64,000 nt of DNA from Bacteroidales bacterium UBA1180. Its GTDB lineage: Bacteria > Bacteroidota > Bacteroidia > Bacteroidales > Paludibacteraceae. Numbering within the stretch: the first letter of the stretch is position 1; each line of letters starts with the position of its first letter. The stretch spans positions 174,945 through 238,944 of the forward strand of contig DBYS01000001.1 of the NCBI GenBank assembly GCA_002310195.1, written 5' to 3'. Below the pieces are notes generated by a model. It saw only the letters and a list, made by a program, of their open reading frames with translations, had not been told where the DNA came from and did no database searches. Of the stretch, positions 34,762 through 43,435 are shown one piece after another. The position numbers and the translations under genes are program-made.

Positions 34762-35021
34762 TGTTGACAGGCATTTTTATCGCCCATGCATGGTCGAAAC
34801 ATGGGGGCGCGGTGGAACTGCGACAGTACAGTGACGTTCCGTAATGATTGTGAGATGGTCGGGAAAATCATGTGCTAATCACCTACTGATTACCTACTGA
34901 TTACCTACTGACCACATACTAATCACCTACTATAACATCAATACAATATCGGTGAAATATCAACAAAAACTGTGCCAAAAGCGGGTGTGGGAGGGAAATA
35001 CCCATAAAAAGATGCGGGAGA
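34762..35021. other. Intergenic region with inverted repeat and tandem 11-mers
   Basis: No gene seen. An imperfect hairpin (CGCCCATG / CATGGGGGCG) lies at 34783-34810, and the five-unit tandem repeat at 34878-34932. The remaining sequence is AT-rich and leads to the promoter at 35022-35053. Confidence 0.5.
34878..34932. repeat. Five tandem 11-bp repeats (consensus ATYACCTACTG)
   Basis: Units at 34878, 34889, 34900, 34911 and 34922. Units two and three are identical, and the others differ at one to three bases. The 11-bp period is close to one DNA turn, as in iteron-like or multi-site regulator arrays. It lies 90 bp upstream of the -33 box of the next promoter. Confidence 0.8.
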
Positions 35022-35053
35022 TTTGCAAATATGAGAATTTTTTAGTATCTTTG
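35022..35053 (+). promoter_or_regulatory. Promoter of the gene at 35093
   Basis: TTTG (35022-35025), 20 nt, TATCTTTG (35046-35053). Confidence 0.85.
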
Positions 35054-35092
35054 CAGCGGATTTGGTGAATCATTCGAAACAGGGCAAGACGG

Positions 35093-35692
35093 GTGAAAGC
35101 AGCGACAAGAGACAGATTATACGTTATTGACCGGACCGTGCGCAAGATAGTGAACGTGCTGACGGTGCTGTTTTTTGTACTGCTCATAGCGGGAGCATTC
35201 GACACGCCGTGGCAGAAGATATTGGTGTGCGCGTTCTTTGTTGTGGGAGGTATATGGTTGCTGCTGATCCTGTGTCGGGGAGTGTTCTCACATTTCGTGA
35301 AGAGCGATGAGGAAGAGGAGATGGAAGCGAAAGTGGAATATATCCTCAAGAAATATCACGCCAGCGAATTGCAGTTAGTAATTGAGGACTATACACCGCT
35401 ACACGACCTTACTCCCGAACAAGCGGAGTGCGTGAAACGTCTGCTACGCGAACAACCTTCTCATGCCAACAAAACCGACCACATCAATCTTGCCAACATT
35501 GCAAAATACCTGACTGCCCTGGAGCAGTTGAACAAAGCCGACCTTAATGACAAACGCAATCTACGTATGTGGGTAGCACAGATAACAGGGAAGAAAGTGC
35601 CGTCGCCTAGCCAGTTCAACGAAGCAATCCCAGCCAAGGCAAAAGACAAGGTTGCCAAGGCACGCGATGAATTAAGTCGTCTGCTTCAATAA
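35093..35692 (+). CDS. Uncharacterised membrane-anchored protein
   Basis: 199 residues with a GTG start at 35093, about 33 nt after the expected transcript start. Two membrane helices near the N-terminus (NVLTVLFFVLLIAGAF and ILVCAFFVVGGIWLLLILC) are followed by an acidic stretch (KSDEEEEMEAK) and a soluble helical C-terminal domain of about 120 residues (NKTDHINLANIAKYLTALEQ; a basic KAKDKVAKARDELSRLL end). The C-terminal part would be cytoplasmic. Family not recognised. Preceded by the promoter at 35022-35053 and the 11-bp repeat array. Confidence 0.75.
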   Translation: MKAATRDRLYVIDRTVRKIVNVLTVLFFVLLIAGAFDTPWQKILVCAFFVVGGIWLLLILCRGVFSHFVKSDEEEEMEAKVEYILKKYHASELQLVIEDYTPLHDLTPEQAECVKRLLREQPSHANKTDHINLANIAKYLTALEQLNKADLNDKRNLRMWVAQITGKKVPSPSQFNEAIPAKAKDKVAKARDELSRLLQ

Positions 35693-35721
35693 TTCGATTT
35701 TTTCGATAAATGCGTCGAACT

Positions 35722-35753
35722 TTTGGATAATCGGTTCAAAAGTCGTATCTTTG
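35722..35753 (+). promoter_or_regulatory. Promoter of the gene at 35775
   Basis: TTTG (35722-35725), 20 nt, TATCTTTG (35746-35753). It excludes the upstream in-frame start at 35751. Confidence 0.82.
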
Positions 35754-35774
35754 TGCCCAAAAACGAAGATTGCT

Positions 35775-36773
35775 ATGCGACACACATTACTCAAGACACT
35801 GATCGGTACGGTTGCGTTGGTACTTTCGGCGGGTACTATGGCGCAAGATATAATTGTGACAACTGCGGCTCAGAAGATTGAGGCGAAGATCACCGAGGTC
35901 ACAAAATCGGAGATCCGTTACAAAGAGAAGGATTATCTTGACGGTCCGACATTCGTGCTCAGTACGGATGAGATAAGCAGTATCATCTATGCGAACGGAA
36001 AGGTTGTGCTGTACAATCAGCCCGTTGTAAAAGAGAAGCCTGAGCAAGCGGAGGTCAAGGTAGAAGAACCGCCAACTTTGCCGTTGACACCGTCGCCGGA
36101 AATGACGCAAGCAGAGGAGCCTCAGCAAGCTGCCGTAGATGAGAGTATGGCGGATATTCTGCTATTGTCAGGGCAGACGATAGAGGCACGAATTGTGGAA
36201 ATGAAAAGCGATCATGTGACGTACGTTGTGGGAGACGAGGAGAGCACTTTGCCTGCATCGCAAATAGAGACGGTGACCTTCAAGAACGGGCAGGTAAAAG
36301 CCTTTAATGCCAAAGTGTTCCCTGTTATCAAGAAGAAGTCCGCAGAGGCCCAAACAGCCACGACACCGCGCACATCCGGACGAATATATCGCGACAATAA
36401 CGAATACATGCATAACGACAGGTACATATCCAAGAAAGAGGTAGCACGTATTCTGGAAATGGAGGATCAAGCAGCTTACAAGCAATGGAAAAAAGCTGAA
36501 GGACTATTGATTGGCGGTGCTGTTTGTACGGGCATAGGCAGCGGACTGGCAATAGGCGGATTAGTGTCACTATCCAGCGGAAGTTATGTGCCCTGTCTTG
36601 CAATGGATTGCATTGCGTTGATTCCACTTGGAGTAGGGTTAGGACTATGCTTTGGGTCAAATGCACATTTCAACAAAGCGATTGATATCTATAATTCAAA
36701 ATACGATAAGGCTGCAGTGCAACTCAAATGGCATGTTGCGCCAGACGGAGTCGGATTGGCAATAGCATTTTAA
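35775..36773 (+). CDS. Secreted or envelope protein with two copies of a small beta domain and C-terminal membrane helices
   Basis: 332 residues. Signal peptide MRHTLLKTLIGTVALVLSAG..MAQ. Two homologous domains of about 55 residues follow: DIIVTTAAQKIEAKITEV...DEISSIIYANGKVVLYN and DILLLSGQTIEARIVEM...SQIETVTFKNGQVKAFN. They are separated by a Pro/Glu-rich linker. After a charged region, two Gly-rich hydrophobic segments near 245-295 (GGAVCTGIGSGLAIGGLVSL; LIPLGVGLGLCFGS) may insert in a membrane. Such domain pairs occur in other Bacteroidales proteins; the function is unknown. It shares a transcript with the gene 10 bp downstream. Confidence 0.78.
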   Translation: MRHTLLKTLIGTVALVLSAGTMAQDIIVTTAAQKIEAKITEVTKSEIRYKEKDYLDGPTFVLSTDEISSIIYANGKVVLYNQPVVKEKPEQAEVKVEEPPTLPLTPSPEMTQAEEPQQAAVDESMADILLLSGQTIEARIVEMKSDHVTYVVGDEESTLPASQIETVTFKNGQVKAFNAKVFPVIKKKSAEAQTATTPRTSGRIYRDNNEYMHNDRYISKKEVARILEMEDQAAYKQWKKAEGLLIGGAVCTGIGSGLAIGGLVSLSSGSYVPCLAMDCIALIPLGVGLGLCFGSNAHFNKAIDIYNSKYDKAAVQLKWHVAPDGVGLAIAF

Positions 36774-36783
36774 TTAAAGGAAT

Positions 36784-37212
36784 ATGATAGACGCGAAAGC
36801 TATTGGCAGCCCGCGAGCGTGGGATCTGCACCAGAAGATTATTGTTAAAACGATATTCAACATGATGCCCGAAGTAGAAGAGCATCGTGGATGGGATATT
36901 CTGCCTGAGGCATTAGTCACGGAAAATCCGAATGACAACTATCCGGATATCATTATCAAGGATGAGCATAAACGGCTTGTGTTCAGCATGGAGATCACGC
37001 GGAAGAAGTATATCCGTTACGACATTCGGAAATGCGAGCAACTGCAATTGCGTTTTCCGAATGCAGAGTTCTACATATATAATTACGAGACGGATGTGCT
37101 ATACACGTTAGGCGAAGACCGGCAGTGGTACAGCAGCAATGAATACTCCATCAACAGCCGCTTGTTTGCGCGACCGCTGATGGAGTATATCTATGTGCCG
37201 GAGGAGTGGTGA
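36784..37212 (+). CDS. Uncharacterised protein, possibly PD-(D/E)xK-like fold
   Basis: 142 residues, cytosolic. The segment NYPDIIIKDEHKRLVFSMEI followed by TRKKYIRYDIRKCEQL has the spacing of a PD-(D/E)xK core (PD, then an acidic residue in SMEITRKK), as in Uma2-type putative nucleases, and AEFYIYNYETDVLYTLGE follows. The catalytic Lys position is not the canonical ExK, so activity is doubtful and the resemblance weak. It follows the two-domain envelope protein by 10 bp and is convergent with the lipoprotein at 37226. Confidence 0.65.
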   Translation: MIDAKAIGSPRAWDLHQKIIVKTIFNMMPEVEEHRGWDILPEALVTENPNDNYPDIIIKDEHKRLVFSMEITRKKYIRYDIRKCEQLQLRFPNAEFYIYNYETDVLYTLGEDRQWYSSNEYSINSRLFARPLMEYIYVPEEW

Positions 37213-37225
37213 GTGAGCCTGCTCG

Positions 37226-38224
37226 TCAAAAAGAGACTAATTCAAATGTAATCAAATGATTTCCTTCTAAATCGTACACCTCTAATTCCGGCGTATCATC
37301 TTCGGGGTCTTCTTTCAGTATATATGATATCGAATTATTGTTTGCTGCAATCTGCGTGTCGCTCAAACGGCGGTAATTGAAAAATGTTGTCGTAATGCTT
37401 TGAGAAAGTACATCTTTTTTGGTGCTATTATTTTCGTATCCATTGTCTATATAAATCGCGTTATCTTTTCCTAAACCAACACCGTCTATTTGACGTGAAT
37501 CATAAAGCACAAAAGAATCAGATTCGGGATTGTACTCATAATAATCTTCATAAAGGTTAGCATCATAAGAACCATATTCGTAATACTCTATCGCAAATCT
37601 GTATCTCAGTTCACCATCTCCGACAGTTTTCTGTTCGACTTGGTATTTCTTGAGTTGATAAGTCCTGTTGTAAGTATATTTAGTTGAGACAGATGCCTGT
37701 CGCAAGGAAGCCGTTGTGCTTTTGAAATATAAGACGTAGTCATCGTTTTGTTCTGTCACGATAACAATAGAATCTTTGTTGATGACAACATTACTAACGG
37801 TGAAACCGTATCGCCGCAATGTTTGGACAAACTCCTCTTTCCTATAATTAAGATCTATTTCCGGCGAAATAGCATAGTAGTTTTTCCATTTTGTATGAAA
37901 CCATTTATCTTTCGGAGAAATCTGGTCTTCTTGGATGGAATTGTCTATTAGAATTTTCTCTCCTTCTTTTGTAACGATGGTTATGTTTCCATCTTTGTCT
38001 TTTGTAATAGAATTCCCGTTGTCATCAGTCATAACTATGGTTCCGTCATCCAAAGTTTTAGAATCAACAATCTTGCCGATGCCATCTACCAAATCATCAA
38101 GTCTTTCGATGATTTCTGTCTTCTGTTGATCATCTTTTCCTTTGTCTTTGTCCGGTTCGTTGCCTTGACATGCAACTAATACCATACAGCATAATGCCAT
38201 CATCAATAAATACTTTGTCTTCAT
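37226..38224 (-). CDS. Lipoprotein of unknown function
   Basis: 332 residues from the ATG at 38224. MKTKYLLMMALCCMVLVACQ carries a lipobox (LVAC), followed by an acidic/Lys-rich linker (GNEPDKDKGKDDQQK), a segment of beta-type repeats (TLDDGTIVMTDDNGNSITKD, GNITIVTKEGEKILID) and a globular Tyr-rich domain (YYAISPEIDLNYRKEEF; RRYGFTVSNVVINKD) ending DLEGNHLITFELVSF. AT-rich relative to its neighbours. The frame stays open 55 codons upstream, but the lipoprotein signal begins at 38224. A structured leader and a promoter at 38551-38582 lie upstream. Confidence 0.8.
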   Translation of the reverse strand: MKTKYLLMMALCCMVLVACQGNEPDKDKGKDDQQKTEIIERLDDLVDGIGKIVDSKTLDDGTIVMTDDNGNSITKDKDGNITIVTKEGEKILIDNSIQEDQISPKDKWFHTKWKNYYAISPEIDLNYRKEEFVQTLRRYGFTVSNVVINKDSIVIVTEQNDDYVLYFKSTTASLRQASVSTKYTYNRTYQLKKYQVEQKTVGDGELRYRFAIEYYEYGSYDANLYEDYYEYNPESDSFVLYDSRQIDGVGLGKDNAIYIDNGYENNSTKKDVLSQSITTTFFNYRRLSDTQIAANNNSISYILKEDPEDDTPELEVYDLEGNHLITFELVSF

Positions 38225-38544
38225 TTCGTTAGTATTTAAAATCCCTCTAACGCCTTCGGGAATTGGCATACAAAAAGTGCGAACTTTCGCTTTATATTGG
38301 CCAATTCGGGCTTCGACTCCCATGTACTCCAATATACGCAGAAAGTCCACACTCACAGTGTGAACATTCGCTATATTAAGGAAGTACATTACAATGTGTC
38401 GAAGATTGAATTGGACCCTAATAAAGCTAATGCTTGTTGTTTATGTGTAATAGCGCAACGCTATGCGCCGTTGTATTTTTATCGCTTGTAGCAACGCTCC
38501 CTTTTAATGTCGGTAGAGGACGGAATATGGTCATTTGACCAATT
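38225..38544 (-). other. Structured 5' leader of the lipoprotein gene
   Basis: 320 nt between promoter and start codon, with no separate gene supported. Stems: GAATTGGC / GCCAATTC (38260-38267 / 38300-38307) enclosing GCGAA / TTCGC, and CACACT / AGTGTG (38348-38353 / 38357-38362). The 55 open codons ahead of the start may be fortuitous or may mark a leader peptide. Confidence 0.5.
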
Positions 38545-38550
38545 GCGCTG

Positions 38551-38582
38551 CAAAGGTACAAAAAATATCCGACATTTGCAAA
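38551..38582 (-). promoter_or_regulatory. Promoter of the lipoprotein transcript
   Basis: Minus strand: TTTG (38582-38579), 20 nt, TACCTTTG (38558-38551). Confidence 0.8.
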
Positions 38583-38807
38583 TGAGAGACGAAGAATTTA
38601 ACAAAATAATGGAGAAAAATGAAAATTGCAAGCACATGGGGTAATCGGACAGACTCGCAGCTGACGCTACGAGAAAGGAACATACTAAAGAACAAGAAAG
38701 GGCCGCACTAAAGGCGAGAATCATAACGTAACATGCAATTTGTAAATTGCAAAGCGGCAATTATTTTCCCCTATCGCATTGTGTTCGGACATTTATTTTG
38801 CGAATTA
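38583..38807. other. Intergenic region between the lipoprotein promoter and the aryl-polyene promoter
   Basis: No gene supported. It contains a hairpin GCAATTT-GT-AAATTGC (38734-38749) and otherwise low-complexity AT-rich sequence. It separates two divergent promoters and is a reasonable place for cluster regulation. Confidence 0.5.
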
Positions 38808-38839
38808 TTTGCATAATTCGAAAATATTTCGTATATTTG
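38808..38839 (+). promoter_or_regulatory. Promoter of the aryl-polyene gene cluster
   Basis: TTTG (38808-38811), 20 nt, TATATTTG (38832-38839). It is the only consensus promoter found for the 18-gene run to 56013 and sets the ammonia-lyase start at 38860. Confidence 0.82.
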
Positions 38840-38859
38840 CAAGCTTTTTGTGCGAACAA

Positions 38860-40368
38860 ATGAAGATAGACCTTTCCATAGTACACAACATCTTGTACAA
38901 CAACGGCCGTTTGGAATGGGACGACACCACCAAACAGGGCATAGAGGATTGCTACCGATTCTTGCAGCAGTTCTCCCATGACAAGATCATCTACGGCATC
39001 AATACCGGTTTCGGTCCGATGGCGCAGTGGCGCGTGAGTGACGATCATCTGCGCGACCTGCAGTACAATATCATCCGCTCGCATGCCACAGGCATGGGCG
39101 AGCCGCTCGGCGATTTTTTTGTACGCGCGAGCATGCTTGCACGTGTGGGCTCGTTTGCGCAATGCAAGAGCGGCGTTCATCCCGAACTTGTAGCATTGCT
39201 CACGGAGTTCATCAACCGCGGTATCTACCCGTTCATCCCCAAGCATGGCAGTGTGGGCGCGAGCGGTGACCTTGTGCAACTGGCACATATAGCTCTCTGC
39301 CTCATCGGCGAGGGTAAGGTGCACTACCGCGGTGCTTGGCGTCCGACGGCCGACGTGCTGCGCGAGTGCGGATTACAGCCGATTGATATTCATATCCGCG
39401 AAGGACTGAGCTGCACCAACGGCACAAGTGTGATGACAGGCATTAGTGCAGTCAATCAGCTACATGCCGAGAACCTTCTGCGCCTCGCCACTCTGGCAGC
39501 TGTATGGATGAACGAGATTGCCGGCAGTTACGACGATCTGATGGCTGCGCCGCTCAACGAGTTCCGGCGACACTCGGGACAGATCAACATCGCCGCCGAG
39601 ATGCGGCGGCTCAGCACAGGCAGCCGACGATTGCAGAAACGTGAGAACAAACTCTATGACGAAGGGCATGAAGATGTGCAGGTGTTCCGCGACAAGGTGC
39701 AAGCCTACTATTCCCTGCGTTGCGCACCGCAGATCCTCGGGCCTATAGCCGACACGCTCACATACAGCCGTCGCGTGATTGAAGAAGAACTTAACGCCGC
39801 GAGTGACAACCCGATAGTTGATCCCGTGACGCAGAACGTATATCACGGCGGGAACTTCCACGGCGACTACATCTCCCTCGAAGCCGACAAGATGAAGATA
39901 GCCATGGTGCGACTGGCAATGGTCAGCGAACGACAACTGAACTACCTCTGCCACGACCGCATCAACGGCATACTGCCGCCGTTTCTGAACATCGGTACGC
40001 TCGGACTGAACTACGGCATACAAGCCTGTCAGTTCACGGCCACAAGCACCACCGCCGAGTGCCAGACGCTCGCTATGCCGAACTATGTCCACTCTATCCC
40101 GAACAACAACGACAACCAGGATATAGTAAGCATGGGTACAAACAGCGCCGAGCTCTGCGCACAGGTCATCGATAACTGCTATCAAGTGCTGTCAATCCTC
40201 TATCTGGCTATGGCACAGGCTGTCGATTGTCTGAACATACGGGACGATCTGGCACCTGCCACGCGCGCGCAGTACGATGCCATACGTGCCATTACGCCAA
40301 CTATCATCAACGACACGCCGTTCTACGAAGATCTGGCAAACATTGAGAAATACTTGAGACAATTATGA
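38860..40368 (+). CDS. Aromatic amino acid ammonia-lyase, probable tyrosine ammonia-lyase
   Basis: 502 residues. Family enzymes use a self-made MIO group from Ala-Ser-Gly, here residues 134-136 in SVGASGDLVQLAH, with catalytic Tyr45 in IYGINTGFGPMAQ. The selectivity loop reads QYNIIRSHATG (Arg-Ser-His at 73-75). The same Arg-Ser-His pattern, the NFHGDYISLE block and HSIPNNNDNQDIVSMGTNSA are, as I recall, shared with the Flavobacterium johnsoniae tyrosine ammonia-lyase of the flexirubin pathway. The product would be 4-coumarate, the aryl starter of the polyene. Histidine as substrate cannot be excluded by sequence alone, but no hut genes are near. First gene of the cluster; its stop overlaps the reductase start by 4 bp. 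Confidence 0.9.
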   Translation: MKIDLSIVHNILYNNGRLEWDDTTKQGIEDCYRFLQQFSHDKIIYGINTGFGPMAQWRVSDDHLRDLQYNIIRSHATGMGEPLGDFFVRASMLARVGSFAQCKSGVHPELVALLTEFINRGIYPFIPKHGSVGASGDLVQLAHIALCLIGEGKVHYRGAWRPTADVLRECGLQPIDIHIREGLSCTNGTSVMTGISAVNQLHAENLLRLATLAAVWMNEIAGSYDDLMAAPLNEFRRHSGQINIAAEMRRLSTGSRRLQKRENKLYDEGHEDVQVFRDKVQAYYSLRCAPQILGPIADTLTYSRRVIEEELNAASDNPIVDPVTQNVYHGGNFHGDYISLEADKMKIAMVRLAMVSERQLNYLCHDRINGILPPFLNIGTLGLNYGIQACQFTATSTTAECQTLAMPNYVHSIPNNNDNQDIVSMGTNSAELCAQVIDNCYQVLSILYLAMAQAVDCLNIRDDLAPATRAQYDAIRAITPTIINDTPFYEDLANIEKYLRQL

Positions 40369-41090
40369 ACTACGCCCTTATCACCGGAGCCGGACGAGGC
40401 ATAGGCCGTGCTATCGCCGAGCGGTTGGCACGTGACGGTTACACGGTGATCATCAATTATCATAGCAACACCGCAGCGGCCGAGGCTACTAAGGCTGCTA
40501 TTGAGGCCGAAGGCGGTAAGGCCGAACTGCTGCCGTTTGACGTGGCAGACAGTCAAGCCATCGAATCAGCTCTCAATGCATGGGATGCCGCCCACGAGGG
40601 TGAACATATATCCGTGCTCGTCAACAACGCCGGCATACGCCGCGACGGACTGCTCGTGTTTATGAATGAACAGGACTGGCACGATGTGCTCGACACCACC
40701 GCCGAGGGTTTCTACTATGTAACCCATCATGTGCTACCTGCCATGCTTCGCGCACGAAATGGGCGTATAGTGAACATCACCTCGATCTCCGGTATCAGCG
40801 GGCTACCCGGACAGGTGAACTACTCCGCTGCCAAGGCTGCACTCATCGGTGCAACAAAAGCATTGAGCAAAGAGGTGGCAGCACGTAAGGTGACCGTCAA
40901 TGCCGTAGCACCAGGATTTATCTGCACGGACATGACAGCCGATCTGGATGAAGCGGAACTCAAAAAGACTATTCCTGCCGGACGTTTCGGCAAACCCGAA
41001 GAGGTGGCAGCACTCGTCAGTTTCCTCTGTTCCGACGAGGCAGCGTACATCACCGGACAGGTAATCAGCATAGCAGGAGGAATGGGATGA
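40365..41090 (+). CDS. 3-oxoacyl-ACP reductase (FabG-like)
   Basis: 241 residues, short-chain dehydrogenase. NADPH loop ITGAGRGIGRAIAERLA, NNAGIRRDGL, catalytic Ser in NITSISGISG, YxxxK in VNYSAAKAALIGATKAL, and C-terminal AYITGQVISIAGGMG. It would reduce the beta-keto group after each extension. Overlaps its neighbours by 4 bp at both ends (ATGA type), so it is translationally coupled. The only ketoreductase in the cluster. Confidence 0.94.
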   Translation: MNYALITGAGRGIGRAIAERLARDGYTVIINYHSNTAAAEATKAAIEAEGGKAELLPFDVADSQAIESALNAWDAAHEGEHISVLVNNAGIRRDGLLVFMNEQDWHDVLDTTAEGFYYVTHHVLPAMLRARNGRIVNITSISGISGLPGQVNYSAAKAALIGATKALSKEVAARKVTVNAVAPGFICTDMTADLDEAELKKTIPAGRFGKPEEVAALVSFLCSDEAAYITGQVISIAGGMG

Positions 41091-42310
41091 GACGGGTAGT
41101 AGTAACAGGTATAGGTATCTGGTCGTGCATCGGTCACAACCGGCTGGAGGTGACTCAGGCACTTCGTGCAGGCCGTAGCGGTATAGGCTATGATGAATCA
41201 CGCAGCGAGTACGGTTTTCGCTGTCCGCTAACAGGCATCGTCGATACGCCCGATCTGAAAGCTTTTCTCCACCGGCGCCTGCGCACAGGTATGTCGCAAG
41301 AGGCGCAGTACGCGTACATGGCTACCCGCGAAGCTTTCGAGCAGGCAGGTGTTGACGAGCAGTACTTGCTTGAGAACGAGGTCGGCGTACTTTTCGGCAA
41401 CGACAGCACAGCCTTACCAACCGTTGAGATGCACGAGCTCATGCTGCAGAAGCATGATACAGCGCTGCTCGGCAGCGGACTGATCTTCCAGTCGATGAAC
41501 TCAACAGTGAACATGAACCTATCGACGATCTTCCACCTGCGCGGCATCAATTTCTCCGTCAGTGCGGCTTGTGCCAGCGGTAGTCACTCCATCGGTCTGG
41601 GCACAATGTTCATCCGTCAGGGACTGCAAAACATGGTGCTCGTAGGCGGTGCACAAGAGGTTAACCCCTACGCCATGGCAGCGTTCGATGCGCTCGGCAC
41701 GTTCTCCGCACGCGTGAACGATCCTGCGCGCGCCAGCCGGCCGTTCGATACCGACCGCGACGGACTGGTGCCCAGCGGTGGTGCGGCAGCACTAGTGCTC
41801 GAAGATTATGATCATGCCATAGCACGCGGCGCTACGATTCTTGCAGAGGTCTGTGGTTATGGGTTCTCCAGCAACGGCGGCGGCATATCACAGCCGAGCA
41901 GCGAGGGTTCGTATATCGCCATGCAACGAGCACTTGCCGACGCAGGCATGAGTGCCGATGATATCGATTATGTCAATGCCCACGCCACATCTACCAAGCA
42001 AGGCGATGAGCAGGAGGCTATTGCCCTCACTCGTCTGTTCGGCGGCAAACGGGCATGGGTCAGCAGCACAAAGTCGATGACCGGACATGAGTGCTGGATG
42101 GCAGGAGCAAGTGAGGCGGTCTATTCGATACTGATGATGCAGCAAGGTTTCGTTGCACCGAACATCAATCTCGAGCATATCGACCCGGCCGCCGCAACAC
42201 TCCACCTTGCCACACAGACCACCGAAACTTCCGTTCGTACCGTGCTGAGCAACAGCTTCGGCTTCGGCGGAACAAACAGTGCCATCGTGCTGCGCAAACC
42301 ACAAGACTGA
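41087..42310 (+). CDS. Beta-ketoacyl-ACP synthase (FabF-like), complete Cys-His-His
   Basis: 407 residues. Thiolase-fold condensing enzyme with Cys162 in SAACASGSHSIG, His in VNAHATSTKQGD, and Lys/His in SSTKSMTGHECWMAGA. Ends SNSFGFGGTNSAIVLRKP, as in FabF. It could extend the aryl chain with malonyl-ACP. One of three complete ketosynthases in the cluster and the most canonical. Overlaps the reductase by 4 bp; 9 bp before the methyltransferase. Confidence 0.93.
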   Translation: MRRVVVTGIGIWSCIGHNRLEVTQALRAGRSGIGYDESRSEYGFRCPLTGIVDTPDLKAFLHRRLRTGMSQEAQYAYMATREAFEQAGVDEQYLLENEVGVLFGNDSTALPTVEMHELMLQKHDTALLGSGLIFQSMNSTVNMNLSTIFHLRGINFSVSAACASGSHSIGLGTMFIRQGLQNMVLVGGAQEVNPYAMAAFDALGTFSARVNDPARASRPFDTDRDGLVPSGGAAALVLEDYDHAIARGATILAEVCGYGFSSNGGGISQPSSEGSYIAMQRALADAGMSADDIDYVNAHATSTKQGDEQEAIALTRLFGGKRAWVSSTKSMTGHECWMAGASEAVYSILMMQQGFVAPNINLEHIDPAAATLHLATQTTETSVRTVLSNSFGFGGTNSAIVLRKPQD

Positions 42311-42319
42311 TCAGTAACT

Positions 42320-43423
42320 ATGCAATTATTCGACAACTTACATAAAGCCTTCAGCCACGAGCCGTTCACTGCCCGGCAAGCACAAGAAATGGCGCACCTC
42401 TACTCATGGGGACCGGTGATCTTCCAGGTCTGCCGGCTGATGATCCGTTACGGCATACTTGACCTCTTGAACGAGCACCGCGACGGACTAACCCAAAACG
42501 AGATAGCCCATGCTACAGGCCTCAGCAATTATGCTGCCAAATGTCTGCTGGAAGCTTCGCTCACCACACACATTGTGCTTATCGATCCGGAAACGGACAA
42601 ATATACACTGGCCAAGACGGGCTGGTTCCTGTTGCGCGACCAAATGATCCGTGCGGATATTGATTTCAACCACGATGTTAACTACGAAGGCTGGTTCGTT
42701 CTTGACCAAGCCCTCGAACAAGGCAAGCCCGTAGGACTCAAGCACTTCGGTGACTGGCCGACAATCTACGAAGGTCTCAGCAGTCTACCCAAAGATGTGC
42801 AGAAGTCATGGTTCGGCTTCGATCATTACTACTCCGACCATTCGTTTGACGAAGCGCTGCAGATCATCAACGCCAACCGCGCCAAGCATCTTTTGGACGT
42901 AGGCGGTAACACCGGACGCTTTGCCATGCGCTGCGTGGAGTCAAACCCGCTGATCGAGGTAACCATCTGCGACTTACCGCAACAGATCGGTCTGATGCAT
43001 AAGGCCACGGCCGGCAAACAAGGTGCCGAACGCATACACGGCGTTGGAATGAACATCCTCGACGAAGCAAACGCCTTCCCTACCGACAAACGCTATGACG
43101 TAATATGGATGTCGCAGTTCTTGGACTGCTTCAGCGAGGCACAGATCGTATCGATCCTCCGTCGTGCAGCAGAGATCCTCGATAACGATAATCGCATTTA
43201 CATCATGGAAACCCTCTGGGATCGCCAGGACTACGTGCCTGCTGCTGTGAGCCTGACTATGACCAGCTTGTACTTCACCGCGCTCGCTAACGGCAACAGC
43301 AAGATGTACAACACTGATGACATGACTCGCCTCATCCGCGAGGCAGGACTGGAGATTGAGACGATTCATGACCGCATAGGTAATGGCGGACACTCCATAC
43401 TCGTTTGCAAAAAATCGAAATAA
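42320..43423 (+). CDS. SAM-dependent methyltransferase with N-terminal dimerisation domain
   Basis: 367 residues. A winged-helix-like N-terminal part (GLTQNEIAHATGLSNYAAKC) precedes a Rossmann methyltransferase of the plant-type O-methyltransferase family: KHLLDVGGNTGRFAMRC (SAM loop), EVTICDLPQQIGLM, and YDVIWMSQFLDCFSEAQIVS where the catalytic His is usually found. HSILVCKKSK closes it. It probably methylates the aryl ring or its hydroxyl; C- versus O-methylation cannot be told from sequence. Stands 9 bp after the ketosynthase and 12 bp before an ACP. Confidence 0.88.
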   Translation: MQLFDNLHKAFSHEPFTARQAQEMAHLYSWGPVIFQVCRLMIRYGILDLLNEHRDGLTQNEIAHATGLSNYAAKCLLEASLTTHIVLIDPETDKYTLAKTGWFLLRDQMIRADIDFNHDVNYEGWFVLDQALEQGKPVGLKHFGDWPTIYEGLSSLPKDVQKSWFGFDHYYSDHSFDEALQIINANRAKHLLDVGGNTGRFAMRCVESNPLIEVTICDLPQQIGLMHKATAGKQGAERIHGVGMNILDEANAFPTDKRYDVIWMSQFLDCFSEAQIVSILRRAAEILDNDNRIYIMETLWDRQDYVPAAVSLTMTSLYFTALANGNSKMYNTDDMTRLIREAGLEIETIHDRIGNGGHSILVCKKSK

Positions 43424-43435
43424 CAACAACAGAAT

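Noticed and set aside
34878..34932. CRISPR array
   Set aside because: Repeat units are 11 bp with no spacers, and no cas genes are present.
38479..38760. Minus-strand frame of 93 codons ahead of the lipoprotein promoter
   Set aside because: Spans the promoter at 38551-38582; low-complexity hydrophobic sequence, no start context or conservation seen.
38860..40368. Histidine utilisation gene hutH
   Set aside because: No hutU, hutI or formiminotransferase nearby; gene lies at the head of a polyene cluster and follows the Bacteroidota tyrosine-lyase pattern.
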